From positions 62,001 through 126,000 of the forward strand of contig NZ_RCIZ01000004.1 of assembly GCF_003666685.1 (NCBI RefSeq): a stretch of DNA of 64,000 nt, read 5' to 3'. Below the pieces are notes generated by a model that made no database searches, was not told where the DNA came from, and saw only the letters and a program-made list of their open reading frames with translations. The position numbers and the translations under genes were made by a program. This document shows, piece by piece, positions 45,637 to 60,215 of this stretch (positions are counted from its first letter, which is position 1; each line of letters opens with the position of its first letter). This DNA is from Mesorhizobium sp. YM1C-6-2 (lineage in GTDB: Bacteria; Pseudomonadota; Alphaproteobacteria; Rhizobiales; Rhizobiaceae).

Positions 45637-46415
45637 GCGTCGTACCGGTTCTGGAGGCGCGCGGCCTCACCAAGCGCTACGGGCGCGTGGTCGCCCTCGA
45701 CCACGCGGACTTCGAATTGCGGCCCAACGAAATCCTCGCCGTCATAGGGGACAACGGCGCGGGGAAATCGACCCTCATCAAGGCGCTGTGTGGTGCGGTG
45801 ATACCGGATGCCGGCGAGATCCTGCTCGACGGCAAACCGGTGCATTTCAAGTCGCCGATGGAAGCGCGCGACGCAGGGATCGAGACCGTCTACCAGAACC
45901 TCGCTTTGTCGCCGGCGCTATCCATTGCCGACAACATGTTCCTCGGCCGGGAGATTCGGAAGCCCGGTATCACCGGCAGCATATTCAGGCGGCTGGATCG
46001 CTCCACCATGGCCAGGATAGCCCGTGAGAAGCTCTCAGAACTCGGCTTGCTGACCATCCAGAACATAGCGCAGCCGGTGGAGACGCTGTCGGGCGGCCAG
46101 CGGCAGGGAGTGGCCGTGGCGCGCGCTGCCGCCTTCGGCTCCAAGGTCATCATCATGGACGAGCCCACCGCCGCGCTTGGCGTGAAAGAATCGCGCCGCG
46201 TGCTGGAATTGATCCTCGACGTGAAGCGACGCGGCCTGCCAATCGTGCTGATCTCGCACAACATGCCGCATGTCTTCGAGGTGGCCGATCGCATTCACAT
46301 CCACCGGCTCGGCCGCCGCCTGATTGTCATCGACCCGAAGGAACATACGATGTCGGATGCGGTGGCGTTCATGACGGGCGCGAAACAGCCGCCCAAAGCC
46401 GCGATCGCAGCCTGA
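45633..46415 (+). CDS. frcA: Fructose ABC transporter ATPase FrcA
   Basis: 260 residues: one ABC domain, rather than the two of RbsA/XylG-type ATPases. Walker A is AVIGDNGAGKSTLIKALCGA, the signature TLSGGQRQGVAVARAA, Walker B KVIIMDEPTAAL and the switch His in LISHNMPHV. The single-domain form is that of FrcA. ATG 45633 overlaps the frcC stop (ATGA). The kinase and repressor that would complete the system lie divergently at 40.9-43.2 kb. Confidence 0.93.
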   Translation: MSVVPVLEARGLTKRYGRVVALDHADFELRPNEILAVIGDNGAGKSTLIKALCGAVIPDAGEILLDGKPVHFKSPMEARDAGIETVYQNLALSPALSIADNMFLGREIRKPGITGSIFRRLDRSTMARIAREKLSELGLLTIQNIAQPVETLSGGQRQGVAVARAAAFGSKVIIMDEPTAALGVKESRRVLELILDVKRRGLPIVLISHNMPHVFEVADRIHIHRLGRRLIVIDPKEHTMSDAVAFMTGAKQPPKAAIAA

Positions 46416-46553
46416 CGCAAGGGCATGACGCGAAACAAAGTCCTGCGGGATGTTCGGGGCGGATTGAGAAACTCGCCGAAATGGGTAGCATTGCAGCGGG
46501 AGGATGCTGTACCGGACTGCCTTTCGGGGCGAACGGCAACGCATTGAGGCGAT

Positions 46554-49022
46554 ATGACGAGCGTGACGAAGCCGAAGCTCCCAAGGCAGATACTGACCCA
46601 ATCCGATCCCGAAACGCTGGCGGCGGAAATCCTCAGGGCCCTGAAATACAGGGTCGGCAAGGACATGTCGGTGGCGACGCCCTATGACTGGCTGACGGCG
46701 TCGATCAAGGTGGTGCGCGACCGCATCATCGATCATTGGATAGAATCCACCAAGGAAGCCTACGACCAGCAGGAAAAACGCGTCTATTACCTGTCGCTCG
46801 AGTTCCTGATCGGGCGCCTGATGCGGGACGCCTTCTCCAATCTCGGGCTTCTGGACGACATGCGCGCGGCGTTGAAGTCGCTTGGGGTGGAGCTGGACGT
46901 GATCGCCGGCCTCGAGCCGGACGCCGCCCTCGGCAATGGCGGTCTCGGCCGGCTGGCCGCCTGTTTCATGGAATCGATGGCGACCGTCGACATACCGGCG
47001 CATGGCTACGGCATCCGCTATGCCAACGGCATGTTCCGCCAGGAAATATCCGACGGCTGGCAGGTCGAGCTTCCGGAAACCTGGCTCGATCACGGCAATC
47101 CCTGGGAGTTCGAACGCCGCGAGCGTTCCTTCGAGGTCGGTTTCGGCGGTCATGTGGAATCGATCACCGACAAGGACGGCCATCTCGAGCGCCACGTCTG
47201 GAAGCCGGTCGAGCGCATTCTCGCGGTCGCTTACGACACGCCGGTCGTCGGCTGGCGCGGCAACCGGGTGAACACGCTGAGATTGTGGTCGTCGATGGCG
47301 ATCGATCCGCTGCTGCTCGATGCCTTCAACGCGGGCGACCACATCGGGGCTCTGCGCGAGAGCAACAAGGCGGAGGCGCTGTCGCGCGTCCTCTATCCCG
47401 CTGATTCCAATCCGGCGGGACAGGAGCTGCGCCTGCGTCAGGAATACTTCTTCTCGACCGCCTCGCTGCAGGACATCGTGCAGAGGCATCTGAGCCAGTA
47501 TGGGGAACTCCTGTCGCTGCCGGACAAGGCGGCGATCCATCTGAACGACACGCATCCGGCAATCGCGGTCGCCGAGCTGATGCGCCTCTTCATGGACGTC
47601 CACGGCATCGACTTCGACCAAGCCTGGGACGCGACCCGGCGGACCTTCGCCTATACCAACCACACCCTGTTGCCGGAAGCGCTCGAAAGCTGGCCTGTCG
47701 CGCTCTTCGATCGCCTCCTGCCGCGGCACATGCAGATCATCTACGCCATCAACGCGCAGGTGCTGCTGGAGGCTCGTTCCACCGGCCGCTTCAGCGACGA
47801 GCAGATCAGCCGCATCTCGCTGATCCAGGAAGGCAATGAGCGGCGGGTGAGGATGGGCAATCTGGCCTTCGTCGGTTCCCATTCGATCAACGGCGTTTCG
47901 GCCCTGCACACGGAGTTGATGAAGGACACCGTGTTCGCCGACCTGCACAGGCTCTACCCGGATCGCATCAACAACAAGACCAACGGCATCACGCCGCGCC
48001 GCTGGCTGATCCAGTGCAATCCCGGCCTGACGGGGCTGGCGCGCGAAACGATCGGCGACAAGTTCCTCGACGATGTTTCAGAGCTGAAGAGGCTCGACAA
48101 ATTGGCCGAGGACGCGGCGTTCCGCGAGAATTTCGCCGCCGTGAAACGCGCCAACAAGGTACGGCTCGCCAACTTCGTCTCGGGGCGCCTTGGCGTGAAG
48201 CTCGATCCGTCGGCGCTGTTCGACATCCAGATCAAGCGCATCCACGAATACAAGCGCCAGCTCCTCAATATCGTCGAGGCGGTCGCGCTCTACGACCAGA
48301 TACGCTCGCATCCGGAACGGGACTGGATGCCGCGCGTGAAATTCTTCGGCGGCAAGGCGGCGCCGAGCTACCACAATGCGAAGCTGATCATCAAACTCGC
48401 CAACGACGTGGCCAAGGTGATCAATCGCGACCCGGCCGTGCGCGGGCTGCTGAAAGTGGTGTTCGTGCCGAACTACAATGTCAGCCTGGCCGAGATCATG
48501 ATGCCCGCAGCCGATCTTTCGGAGCAGATCTCGACCGCTGGCATGGAAGCCTCGGGCACCGGCAACATGAAGTTCGCGCTCAACGGCGCACTAACCATCG
48601 GCACGCTCGATGGCGCCAATGTCGAGATCAAGGAGCATGTCGGAGACGACAATATCTTCATCTTTGGCCTGACGACCGAGCAGGTCGCCGAACGCCGGGC
48701 CGGCGACTACGATCCTCGCAGCGCCATCGAGGGTTCGCCGGAGCTTTCGCAGGCGCTCTCCGCCATTTCCTCGGGTGTTTTCTCGCCCGACGATCCGCAG
48801 CGTTATCGCGAGCTGATCGACGGGCTCTACCAGCACGACTGGTTCATGGTCGCTGCCGACTTCGACTCCTACGCGGCAGCCCAGCGCGAGGTCGAAGGTG
48901 TATGGCGCAACGGTCCGGACTGGTATGCACGGGCGATCCGCAACGTCGCGCGGATGGGGTGGTTCTCCTCCGACCGCACCATACGCCAGTACGCGAAGGA
49001 AATCTGGAACGTTGCCGCATGA
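46554..49022 (+). CDS. glgP: Glycogen phosphorylase
   Basis: 822 residues, normal length. It releases Glc-1-P from glycogen. Motifs: RVYYLSLEFLIGRLMRDAFS, AALGNGGLGRLAACFMESMA, YGIRYANGMFRQEISDGWQV, and the PLP site EASGTGNMKFALNGALTIG with Lys673. It opens the glg operon about 140 nt after frcA; GAGGCG lies just before the start. Having phosphorylase first, ahead of glgBCA, is usual in rhizobia. Confidence 0.97.
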   Translation: MTSVTKPKLPRQILTQSDPETLAAEILRALKYRVGKDMSVATPYDWLTASIKVVRDRIIDHWIESTKEAYDQQEKRVYYLSLEFLIGRLMRDAFSNLGLLDDMRAALKSLGVELDVIAGLEPDAALGNGGLGRLAACFMESMATVDIPAHGYGIRYANGMFRQEISDGWQVELPETWLDHGNPWEFERRERSFEVGFGGHVESITDKDGHLERHVWKPVERILAVAYDTPVVGWRGNRVNTLRLWSSMAIDPLLLDAFNAGDHIGALRESNKAEALSRVLYPADSNPAGQELRLRQEYFFSTASLQDIVQRHLSQYGELLSLPDKAAIHLNDTHPAIAVAELMRLFMDVHGIDFDQAWDATRRTFAYTNHTLLPEALESWPVALFDRLLPRHMQIIYAINAQVLLEARSTGRFSDEQISRISLIQEGNERRVRMGNLAFVGSHSINGVSALHTELMKDTVFADLHRLYPDRINNKTNGITPRRWLIQCNPGLTGLARETIGDKFLDDVSELKRLDKLAEDAAFRENFAAVKRANKVRLANFVSGRLGVKLDPSALFDIQIKRIHEYKRQLLNIVEAVALYDQIRSHPERDWMPRVKFFGGKAAPSYHNAKLIIKLANDVAKVINRDPAVRGLLKVVFVPNYNVSLAEIMMPAADLSEQISTAGMEASGTGNMKFALNGALTIGTLDGANVEIKEHVGDDNIFIFGLTTEQVAERRAGDYDPRSAIEGSPELSQALSAISSGVFSPDDPQRYRELIDGLYQHDWFMVAADFDSYAAAQREVEGVWRNGPDWYARAIRNVARMGWFSSDRTIRQYAKEIWNVAA

Positions 49023-49081
49023 TGTGATTGCATGAAACCGGTCGCGACAAAGCTGCCATGGGCAGGGAGGATCTTCGGGAT

Positions 49082-51295
49082 ATGAAGAAGCCGCGTGCCG
49101 CCGCGACGAAGGCCCGACCCTTTGAGGCAGCATCCGGCGATGTCAAAGCCATCGTGGCCGGCGTGCATGGCAATCCCTTCGCGGTGCTTGGCGTACAGGA
49201 AGCGGTAAACGGGTTTGTCGCCCGCTGCTTCGTGCCGCATGCCGAAGCCGCGACGGCCTTCACGCTGGACGGCCGCGAGGTCGGCGTGCTGGCGCGCCGC
49301 GATGACGCCGGTTTCTTCGAAGGCATGGTCGACATCACCGCGCGCCAGCCGCTCCGCTACCGTCTTGCCAATGCTGGCGGCGAATGGTGGATGACCGACC
49401 CGTATTCTTTCGGTCCGGTGCTGGGGCCGATGGACGATTACTACATCGCAGAGGGGTCGCATCTGAGGCTGTTCGACAAGCTCGGCGCCCATCTCATCGA
49501 GCATGAGGGAGCGACCGGCTTCAACTTCGCGGTCTGGGCGCCCAACGCAAAGCGTGTCTCGGTGGTGGGCGAATTCAACGACTGGGACGGCCGTCGCCAC
49601 ACGATGCGCAACCGGCAGGACACAGGAATCTGGGAGATATTCATTCCGGACCTGGAGCCGGGAAAGGCCTACAAATACGAGATTGTCGGGGCCCAGGGCC
49701 AACTGGTTCCCCTGAAGGCCGATCCCTATGCGACGCGTTCGGAACTGCGGCCGGCGACCGCGTCCGTGACAGCGGCGCCGCTCGCGCACGAATGGGGCGA
49801 CGAGGCGCATCGCGCCTTCTGGCGGGCGGCGGATCTCCGCCGTCAGCCGATCTCGATCTACGAGGTCCATGCCGGATCGTGGCAGCGTCACGAGGACGGC
49901 TCGTTCCTGTCCTGGGACGAACTCGCCGACCGGCTGATCCCCTATGTGGTCGAGACCGGCTTCACCCATATCGAATTCATGCCGATCTCCGAGCATCCGT
50001 TCGATCCGTCCTGGGGCTACCAGACGACCGGCCTGTTCGCGCCAACCGCCCGCTTCGGCGAACCGGAAGGGTTTGCGCGTTTCGTCGACGGCGCGCATCG
50101 CGCCGGCATCGGCGTCATCCTCGACTGGGTGCCGGCGCATTTCCCGGTCGATGCCCACGGGCTGGCGCTCTTCGACGGCACGGCACTCTATGAGCACGCG
50201 GACCCGCGCAAGGGCTTCCATCCCGACTGGAACACGGCGATCTACAATTTCGGCCGCCGCGAGGTGATATCCTTCCTCGTCAATAATGCGCTCTACTGGG
50301 CGGAAAAATTCCACGTCGACGGGCTACGGGTCGATGCCGTGGCCTCGATGCTCTATCTCGATTATTCGCGCAAATCCGGTGAGTGGATCCCGAACGAGAA
50401 GGGCGGTCGCGAGAACCTGGAAGCAGTCAGCTTCCTGCAGCGGATGAACAAGGAGCTGTATGGCCATCATCCCGGCGTCATGACTATCGCCGAGGAATCG
50501 ACGTCGTGGCCTAAGGTGTCGCAGCCGGTCCATGAGGGCGGGCTCGGCTTCGGTTTCAAGTGGAATATGGGCTTCATGCACGACACGCTCGAATACCTGT
50601 CGCGCGAGCCGGTCCATCGCAAGCACCACCACAACGAGCTGACCTTCGGGCTGCTCTACGCCTTCTCGGAGAATTTCGTGCTGCCGCTGTCGCATGACGA
50701 AGTGGTGCACGGGAAGGGCACGCTGCTCACCAAGATGGCTGGCGATGACTGGCAGAAGTTCGCCAATCTGCGCGCCTATTACGCCTTCATGTGGGGCTAT
50801 CCCGGCAAGAAGCTTCTGTTCATGGGTCAGGAGTTCGCCCAGCGCAACGAATGGAGCGAGGCAAGGGCACTCGACTGGCACGAATTGCAGCATGCGCCGC
50901 ACCGGGGCATGCGGAAGCTGATCTGTGACCTGAACCATCTCTATCGCTCGCAGCCGGCGCTCCATGCGCGCGATTGCGAGCCGGAAGGTTTCGGCTGGCT
51001 CCTCGCGGACGAGGCCGAAACCTCGATCTATGCGTGGGTCCGCAAGGCCCCAGGCGCAAATCCGGTGGTTGTCGTTTCGAACTTCACGCCGGTGCCGCGG
51101 CGAGACTATCGCGTGCCGTTGCCGGCAGCGGGGAGGTGGCGTGAGATAGTCAATACCGACGCGGTGGACTATGGCGGCTCGGGCATCGGCAATCGGGGAA
51201 CGGTGGAGGCAAAGATCGACGGAAACGGCGCGGTCGCGGCCTCGATGACGCTGCCGCCACTGTCAACGGTCATGCTCGAACTGACGTCGGACTAG
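49082..51295 (+). CDS. glgB: 1,4-alpha-glucan branching enzyme
   Basis: 737 residues. It introduces alpha-1,6 branches. An N-terminal CBM48-type region precedes the GH13 barrel: [40 protein letters not shown], the nucleophile Asp in [20 protein letters not shown], the acid Glu in [11 protein letters not shown] and [18 protein letters not shown] 49082 has GGGAGG 11 nt upstream; TTG 49028 and ATG 49058 in frame are less likely. It begins 59 nt after the glgP stop. Confidence 0.96.
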   Translation: MKKPRAAATKARPFEAASGDVKAIVAGVHGNPFAVLGVQEAVNGFVARCFVPHAEAATAFTLDGREVGVLARRDDAGFFEGMVDITARQPLRYRLANAGGEWWMTDPYSFGPVLGPMDDYYIAEGSHLRLFDKLGAHLIEHEGATGFNFAVWAPNAKRVSVVGEFNDWDGRRHTMRNRQDTGIWEIFIPDLEPGKAYKYEIVGAQGQLVPLKADPYATRSELRPATASVTAAPLAHEWGDEAHRAFWRAADLRRQPISIYEVHAGSWQRHEDGSFLSWDELADRLIPYVVETGFTHIEFMPISEHPFDPSWGYQTTGLFAPTARFGEPEGFARFVDGAHRAGIGVILDWVPAHFPVDAHGLALFDGTALYEHADPRKGFHPDWNTAIYNFGRREVISFLVNNALYWAEKFHVDGLRVDAVASMLYLDYSRKSGEWIPNEKGGRENLEAVSFLQRMNKELYGHHPGVMTIAEESTSWPKVSQPVHEGGLGFGFKWNMGFMHDTLEYLSREPVHRKHHHNELTFGLLYAFSENFVLPLSHDEVVHGKGTLLTKMAGDDWQKFANLRAYYAFMWGYPGKKLLFMGQEFAQRNEWSEARALDWHELQHAPHRGMRKLICDLNHLYRSQPALHARDCEPEGFGWLLADEAETSIYAWVRKAPGANPVVVVSNFTPVPRRDYRVPLPAAGRWREIVNTDAVDYGGSGIGNRGTVEAKIDGNGAVAASMTLPPLSTVMLELTSD

Positions 51296-51310
51296 GCCTG
51301 GGAGGGAGAG

Positions 51311-52579
51311 ATGGGCGAAACGAAGAACTACACGCAGCCGCTGGCGCGCGACGCCATGGCCTATGTGCTTGCCGGGGGGCGCGGCAGCCGGCTGAAGGAA
51401 CTGACGGACCGGCGAGCGAAGCCCGCCGTCTATTTCGGCGGCAAGACGCGCATCATCGACTTCGCGCTCTCCAATGCGCTCAATTCAGGCATCCGCCGCA
51501 TCGGCGTGGCGACGCAATACAAGGCGCATTCGTTGATCCGCCATCTGCAGCGCGGCTGGAATTTCTTGCGGCCGGAACGAAACGAGAGCTTCGACATATT
51601 GCCGGCAAGCCAGCGCGTGTCGGAGACGCAGTGGTACGAAGGCACGGCGGACGCGGTCTACCAGAACGCCGACATCATCGAGGCTTACGGGCCGGAGTAC
51701 ATGGTTATCCTGGCCGGCGACCATATCTACAAGATGGACTACGAGCAGATGTTGCGCCAGCACGTGAATCAGGGCGCTGACGTCACCGTGGGCTGCCTGG
51801 AAGTGCCGCGCATGGAGGCGACAGGCTTCGGCGTCATGCATGTGGATGATACCGACAAGATCATCTCCTTCATCGAGAAGCCTGCCGATCCCCCCGGTAT
51901 TCCAGGCATGCCGGATGTCGCCCTGGCGTCGATGGGCATCTACGTGTTCCGCACGAAGTTCCTCATGGATCAGCTTCGCCGCGACGCCAAAGAGGCTGAA
52001 TCGACTCGCGATTTCGGCAAGGACATCATCCCCTACATCGTCGAGCACGGTAAGGCGGTGGCGCACCGATTCACCAAATCCTGCGTGCGCTCGAGCGCCG
52101 AACGCGAGGCCTATTGGCGGGATGTGGGTACGATCGACGCCTATTGGGAAGCAAATATCGACCTGACGGATGTCGAGCCCGAACTCGACCTCTACGACCG
52201 CGACTGGCCGATCTGGACTTATGCCGAACTGAAGCCGCCGGCGAAGTTCGTACACGATACCGAAGGCCGGCGCGGCATGGCGGTATCGTCGCTGATATCA
52301 GGCGACTGCATCGTTTCGGGCGCATCCCTGAAGCGCAGCCTGATCTTCACCGGCGCGCGCATCAATTCCTATTCGACGCTTGACCAGGTGGTGATGCTGC
52401 CCGACTGCCATGTCGGCCGCAAGGCACGGCTGAAGCGCGTGGTGATCGACCACGGCGTGCATATTCCCGAGGGACTGGTCGTCGGCGAGGACCCCGCGCG
52501 TGACGCCAAGCGGTTCCGCGTCTCGGAGAAAGGCATCTGCCTGATCACCCAGGAGATGATCGACAGGTTGGGCAACTGA
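51311..52579 (+). CDS. glgC: Glucose-1-phosphate adenylyltransferase
   Basis: 422 residues. It makes ADP-glucose, the committed step of glycogen synthesis, and is allosterically controlled in this family. Motifs: [76 protein letters not shown] and [20 protein letters not shown]-like [16 protein letters not shown]. The C-terminal left-handed beta-helix is visible ([20 protein letters not shown]). The ribosome site GGAGGGAG lies just before ATG. Confidence 0.97.
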   Translation: MGETKNYTQPLARDAMAYVLAGGRGSRLKELTDRRAKPAVYFGGKTRIIDFALSNALNSGIRRIGVATQYKAHSLIRHLQRGWNFLRPERNESFDILPASQRVSETQWYEGTADAVYQNADIIEAYGPEYMVILAGDHIYKMDYEQMLRQHVNQGADVTVGCLEVPRMEATGFGVMHVDDTDKIISFIEKPADPPGIPGMPDVALASMGIYVFRTKFLMDQLRRDAKEAESTRDFGKDIIPYIVEHGKAVAHRFTKSCVRSSAEREAYWRDVGTIDAYWEANIDLTDVEPELDLYDRDWPIWTYAELKPPAKFVHDTEGRRGMAVSSLISGDCIVSGASLKRSLIFTGARINSYSTLDQVVMLPDCHVGRKARLKRVVIDHGVHIPEGLVVGEDPARDAKRFRVSEKGICLITQEMIDRLGN

Positions 52580-52609
52580 CAGGATGCGGATGCGGCAGAG
52601 GCTTTCTTG

Positions 52610-55685
<3,076 letters not shown>

Positions 55686-55686
<1 letters not shown>

Positions 55687-57710
55687 TGACGAGCCAGCCG
55701 GCGGCTGCGACCGGGCGGCGGTTTGGTGCGAGCGTTTCCGAGGGCGGAGTGCGCTTTGGCGTCTGGTCAGGGTCGGCTTCCCGCACATGGGTGTCGATCT
55801 TCGACGCCAAGGGAAGCCGAGAGGCCGACAGGGTCGAGCTGTCACGCGGTGACGGCGGCGTTTTCTCGGGCTTTATTTCGGGGCTGGGGGAGGGCACGCG
55901 TTACGGCTTCCGCGCCGATGGCGACTATGCGCCAGAGCGCGGTTTGTGGTTCGATCCGGACAAGCTGCTGGTCGATCCTTATGCGATCGAGATCGACAGG
56001 CCGTTTAGCTATGATTCACGGCTGTCGGGACGGCCCGGAGAGGGGAGCGATACGGCTCCGCTGGTGCCGAAGGCGATCGCCATTGCATTGCCGGAGCCTG
56101 TTTCGCACCAGACGCCGCTTTTCCAGACCGGCAGGCTGGTCTACGAGCTGAACGTCCGCGCCTTCACCATGCTGCACCCGGCCGTTCCGAAGCGGAAGAG
56201 GGGTACGCTGGCAGCACTCCGTCATCCTGCCGTCATCGAGCATCTGCAGAAGCTCGGCGTCTCGGCGGTGGAATTGATGCCGGTGACAGCGTGGATCGAT
56301 GAAAGGCATCTGCCGCCACTCGGGCTGACGAACGCCTGGGGCTACAATCCCGTAACCTTCATGGCGCTCGACCCGAGGCTGGCGCCGGGCGGCCTTGCGG
56401 AGTTGAGGGAGACAGTCGCCGCGTTACGCGATGCGGGGATCGGCACAATCCTCGATCTTGTCTTCAACCACACCGGCGAGAGCGATGTGTTCGGGCCGAC
56501 GCTGTCGCTGCGAGGTCTCGATGCGCGAACTTACTACCGTCACCGCGAGGACGGTTCGCTGGTCAACGACACCGGCACCGGCAACACGATAGATTGTACG
56601 CAACCGGTCGTGCAGGCGCTGATCCTCGATACGCTCAGGCATTTCGTGCTCCACGCCGGGGTCGATGGCTTTCGTTTCGACCTTGCCACGGTACTTGGCC
56701 GGACGGCAGATGGCTTCGTTCCTGATGCGCGGCTGCTGACTGCGATCGGGTCGGACCCTGTGCTTGCCGACCGCATCATGATCGCCGAACCCTGGGACAT
56801 CGGGCCGGGCGGCTACCAGCTTGGCAATTTTCCCAAAAACTTTCTCGAGTGGAATGACCGCTACCGCGACGACGCCAGGCGTTTCTGGCGCGGCGATACC
56901 GATACGATCGGCACGCTGGCAACGCGACTGGCAGGCTCGTCGGACATCTTTCAGCGAAGCGGCGCGACGCAGACCCGTACAGTGAACTTCGTCGCAGCCC
57001 ATGACGGCATGACGCTCGCCGACGTTACGGCGTATGGGAGAAAGCACAACGAGGCCAATGGCGAGGACAACCGCGACGGGCATGGCGAGAATTTTTCCTG
57101 GAATAACGGCGCCGAGGGTGAGGCCGCCAATAAGAAAGTAAGGGTGCAGCGAGCAGGGGACATCCGCGCGCTGCTGACGACGCTGTTCATGTCCCGCGGT
57201 ACGATCATGCTGACGGCGGGTGACGAATTCGGCCGAACGCAGAAGGGCAACAACAACGCCTATGCGCAGGACAATGAATTGACCTGGCTCGATTGGGTGG
57301 GGCGGGACCAAGCGCTGGAGGGCTATGCTTTTGCGCTTGCCGCGATCCGCAAGGCTGCGCCGACGCTGGCCGAAACGGCATTCCTGACCGGCAACGCGGT
57401 TGACGGCATCCCCGACGTCGCATGGCTGGACGAGACCGGCCAGCCGCTCGGCACGCAACAATGGACAGACCCACGTCGACGGCGGCTGTCGATGGTGTTG
57501 GCGGGAGGCACCGCGGGGGGCGGTCGTCTTGCGGTCATGGTCAACGGCGACCGCCGAGGGCTTTCCTTCTCGCTGCCGTTGCGTGATGAATTCCGGTGGA
57601 AGCTGCTCCTGCCAGGGGAACAGAAGCCGGGTGAAAGCCACTGGATCGTAGCTGGCCGCACGGTCGCCCTGGCGATCGAGGAAGTTTCTGGCGGGACAAG
57701 GGGCGAGTGA
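55686..57710 (+). CDS. glgX: Glycogen debranching enzyme GlgX (isoamylase type)
   Basis: 674 residues. A CBM48 N-terminal domain (RFGASVSEGGVRFGVWSGSA) precedes the GH13 barrel: VYELNVRAFTML, VSAVELMPVTAWIDERHLPP, LDLVFNHTGESDVFGPTL, the nucleophile in GVDGFRFDLATVLGRTADGF, the acid in RIMIAEPWDIGPGGYQLG, and FVAAHDGMTLADVTAY. It removes alpha-1,6-linked limit-dextrin branches after phosphorylase. It overlaps pgm by 1 nt and the next gene by 1 nt. Confidence 0.95.
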
Positions 57711-59344
57711 TGAGCGAGACGAAGCACGGTGCGGACTGGTGGCGGGGGTCGGTGACCTATCAGGTCTATCCGCGCTCTTTCCAGGATACGACCGGCGACG
57801 GCAGCGGCGACCTCAAGGGCGTGACGCGGCGCCTGGCGCACATCGCCTCGCTGGGCGTCGACGCGATCTGGCTGTCTCCCTTCTTCAAGTCGCCGATGGC
57901 CGACATGGGGTACGACGTCCAGGACTATCGCACGGTCGATCCGATGTTCGGCACGCTCGAGGATTTCGATGCGCTGGTGGCCGAGGCGCATCGGCAGGGG
58001 CTTAAGGTCATCATCGACCAAGTACTGTCTCATACGTCCGACCGGCATCCCTGGTTCGTGGAGAGCAGGGCAGATCGGACGAACGCCAAGACGGACTGGT
58101 ATGTCTGGGCCGACGCGAAGCCGGACGGGACGGCGCCGAACAACTGGCTCTCCGTCTTCGGCGGCTCTTCGTGGGAATGGGATTCGGTGCGCCGGCAGTA
58201 CTACCTGCACAACTTCCTTGCGTCGCAGCCCGACCTGAATTTCCACAATCCGGAAGTCCAGGATGCGCTGCTCGAGGCCGTGCGCTTCTGGCTGGAGCGC
58301 GGGGTGGACGGGTTCCGGCTCGATACGGTGAACTACTATTTCCACGATCGCTGGCTGCGGGACAACCCGCCCCTGGACGAGGCGATGGCCGGGACGATCA
58401 CGGCGACCAATCCGTACATGTACCAGACACATCTGTTCGACAAGACGCAGGCCGAAAACCTCGGCTTCCTGAGACGGTTCCGCGCACTGCTCGACGAATA
58501 TGAGGGGCGCGCCTCGGTCGGCGAGATCGGCGACGAGAGCCGTTCGCTGCAAACCCTCGCGGCCTACACTGAAGGCGGCGACAAGCTGCATATGTGCTAC
58601 ACGTTCGACCTGCTCGGGCCGGAGTTCTTGGCTAGGCATGTCCGTGGATGCGCCGAGGCGTTCGAGAAGAACGTCAAGGACGGCTGGATCTGCTGGGCCT
58701 TCTCGAACCATGATGTCGTGCGGCACGTCTCGCGATGGGCACGGCCCGGCGAGGATGTCCACGCGGTGGCGAAGTTCGCGATCACGTTGCTTGCCAGCCT
58801 ACGCGGGTCGATCTGCCTCTACCAGGGCGAGGAACTCGGGCTGACGGAGGCCGAGATTGCCTTCGAAGACCTGCGCGATCCCTATGGCATCAGGTTCTGG
58901 CCGGGTTTCAAGGGCAGGGACGGCTGCCGCACGCCGATGGTCTGGGAGGCCGGCGCAGCGAACGCCGGCTTTTCGACCGGCAAGCCGTGGCTGCCGATCC
59001 CCGAGGAGCATCGCGCAAGCGCCGCGGACGTCCAGCAGGGACAGCCGAATTCCGTGCTCTCGCACTACCGCGCCATGTTGGCGCTGAGAAAACGACATTC
59101 CTCGCTGATGCGGGGCTCGATAACATTCATCGACGGACAAGACGATGTGCTCGCCTTCTTCCGCGAGGCGAGTCCCGAGAGGCTGATCTGCGTGTTCAAT
59201 TTCGCGCAGGAGGAGCGCCGGTGGATGCTGCCGCCCGGCACCCTGATCTTCGACGAGATCGAATTTCCCGGGCGCAATGCGGCGCTCGACGGGGTTGCGA
59301 TCAGGCTGCAGCCACTCGGCTGCTTCCTAGGACGCGTGCTCTGA
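57710..59344 (+). CDS. GH13 alpha-glucosidase (oligo-1,6-glucosidase type)
   Basis: 544 residues. GH13 features: VTYQVYPRSFQDTTGDGSGD, VDAIWLSPFFKSPMADMGYD, KVIIDQVLSHTSDRHPWFVE, the nucleophile in RGVDGFRLDTVNYYFHD, the acid in ASVGEIGDES and WAFSNHDVVRH. The QVLSHTSDRH segment and overall length fit intracellular alpha-glucosidases of rhizobia that cleave malto- or isomalto-oligosaccharides or sucrose isomers. No signal peptide. It starts on the TGATG overlap with glgX and ends the glycogen operon, probably acting on the oligosaccharides released by GlgX. Confidence 0.92.
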   Translation: MSETKHGADWWRGSVTYQVYPRSFQDTTGDGSGDLKGVTRRLAHIASLGVDAIWLSPFFKSPMADMGYDVQDYRTVDPMFGTLEDFDALVAEAHRQGLKVIIDQVLSHTSDRHPWFVESRADRTNAKTDWYVWADAKPDGTAPNNWLSVFGGSSWEWDSVRRQYYLHNFLASQPDLNFHNPEVQDALLEAVRFWLERGVDGFRLDTVNYYFHDRWLRDNPPLDEAMAGTITATNPYMYQTHLFDKTQAENLGFLRRFRALLDEYEGRASVGEIGDESRSLQTLAAYTEGGDKLHMCYTFDLLGPEFLARHVRGCAEAFEKNVKDGWICWAFSNHDVVRHVSRWARPGEDVHAVAKFAITLLASLRGSICLYQGEELGLTEAEIAFEDLRDPYGIRFWPGFKGRDGCRTPMVWEAGAANAGFSTGKPWLPIPEEHRASAADVQQGQPNSVLSHYRAMLALRKRHSSLMRGSITFIDGQDDVLAFFREASPERLICVFNFAQEERRWMLPPGTLIFDEIEFPGRNAALDGVAIRLQPLGCFLGRVL

Positions 59345-59363
59345 CGGAGGTACGGTCGTCAGA

Positions 59364-60203
59364 TCAGGACGAACCCAGCGGTGACAGATCGATCTCGGTG
59401 ACGTGCCAGCGGCCGAGATTTGCCGTGTAGAGCTTGTTGCCCTTGAAGGCGATGTTGGTGGGATGCGCGATCGTCGTTGCCGTGGGATCTTCGATCAGCG
59501 TTTCCAGCCCGCGATCCTTGCGCCAGCGATAGATCCGGCTCGGCTCGTAGCATGAAATGAACAGCGATCCGTCAGGAGCGAAGGCCAGACCGTCGGGGAC
59601 GTTGCGCACGTCCTCGATGACGACTTGCTTCGCTCCCGCCGCACCGTCTTCCAGGATCGGCACATAGCTGATGCAGGGGGCATCGCTTTCGACGACGTAG
59701 AGCCCGGCGCCGTCTGGCGCCATGGCCATGCCGTTGGCGAACGACATGGGGTCGCGGCACCAGAGGCCGCCTTCGCCGGTCTTCAGATCGTAGCGGAAGA
59801 CGCCGGAGCGATTGTCCTCGCCGACGCTGTCCGACACATAGAGCCAGCCGTTCTTCTCGTCGACGACAGGGTAGTTCGGCACACGGATGCCGGACGCGGC
59901 GAAGCGCTCCATGCGGTTTGACCCGGCGTCCCAACGGAAGACCGCCGCGTGCTTAAGGTCGCAGACGAAGCAGTTTCCGGCGCTGTCGAAGGCGATGCCG
60001 AGAAGGAAGCCCTCGGTGCTGCCTATGCGGGTGACGGAACCGCCATCGGCGGCCACGCGCAGCAGGTCGCCCGTCTCGGTGCCGCACCAGATCGAACCGT
60101 CGCGATGGATCGCAACGCATTCGGGATGGGCAACGCGCGGATCGGTGAAGATGCCATCGAAAAAGACCCGCGCGGCCGACATATCGAGCAACGGTTTCGC
60201 CAT
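59364..60203 (-). CDS. SMP-30/gluconolactonase-family protein
   Basis: 279 residues, six-bladed beta-propeller. Repeating blades are visible: HPECVAIHRDGSIWCGTETG, GFLLGIAFDSAGNCFVCDLK, SDSVGEDNRSGVFRYD, SFANGMAMAPDGAGLYVVES, NVPDGLAFAPDGSLFISCYE and IAHPTNIAFKGNKLYTANLG. The metal-site residues Glu in PEC, Asn in ANGMA and Asp in VPDG are present. It is a likely sugar-lactone hydrolase. Last gene of the minus-strand operon, 12 nt after the CoA-transferase-like gene. Convergent with the glycogen operon. Confidence 0.88.
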   Translation of the reverse strand: MAKPLLDMSAARVFFDGIFTDPRVAHPECVAIHRDGSIWCGTETGDLLRVAADGGSVTRIGSTEGFLLGIAFDSAGNCFVCDLKHAAVFRWDAGSNRMERFAASGIRVPNYPVVDEKNGWLYVSDSVGEDNRSGVFRYDLKTGEGGLWCRDPMSFANGMAMAPDGAGLYVVESDAPCISYVPILEDGAAGAKQVVIEDVRNVPDGLAFAPDGSLFISCYEPSRIYRWRKDRGLETLIEDPTATTIAHPTNIAFKGNKLYTANLGRWHVTEIDLSPLGSS

Positions 60204-60215
60204 GGATATCACCCC

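Noticed and set aside
46035-47948. A 637-residue minus-strand open frame over frcA/glgP
   Set aside because: Antisense to two clear genes, His/Arg-rich composition and no family features.
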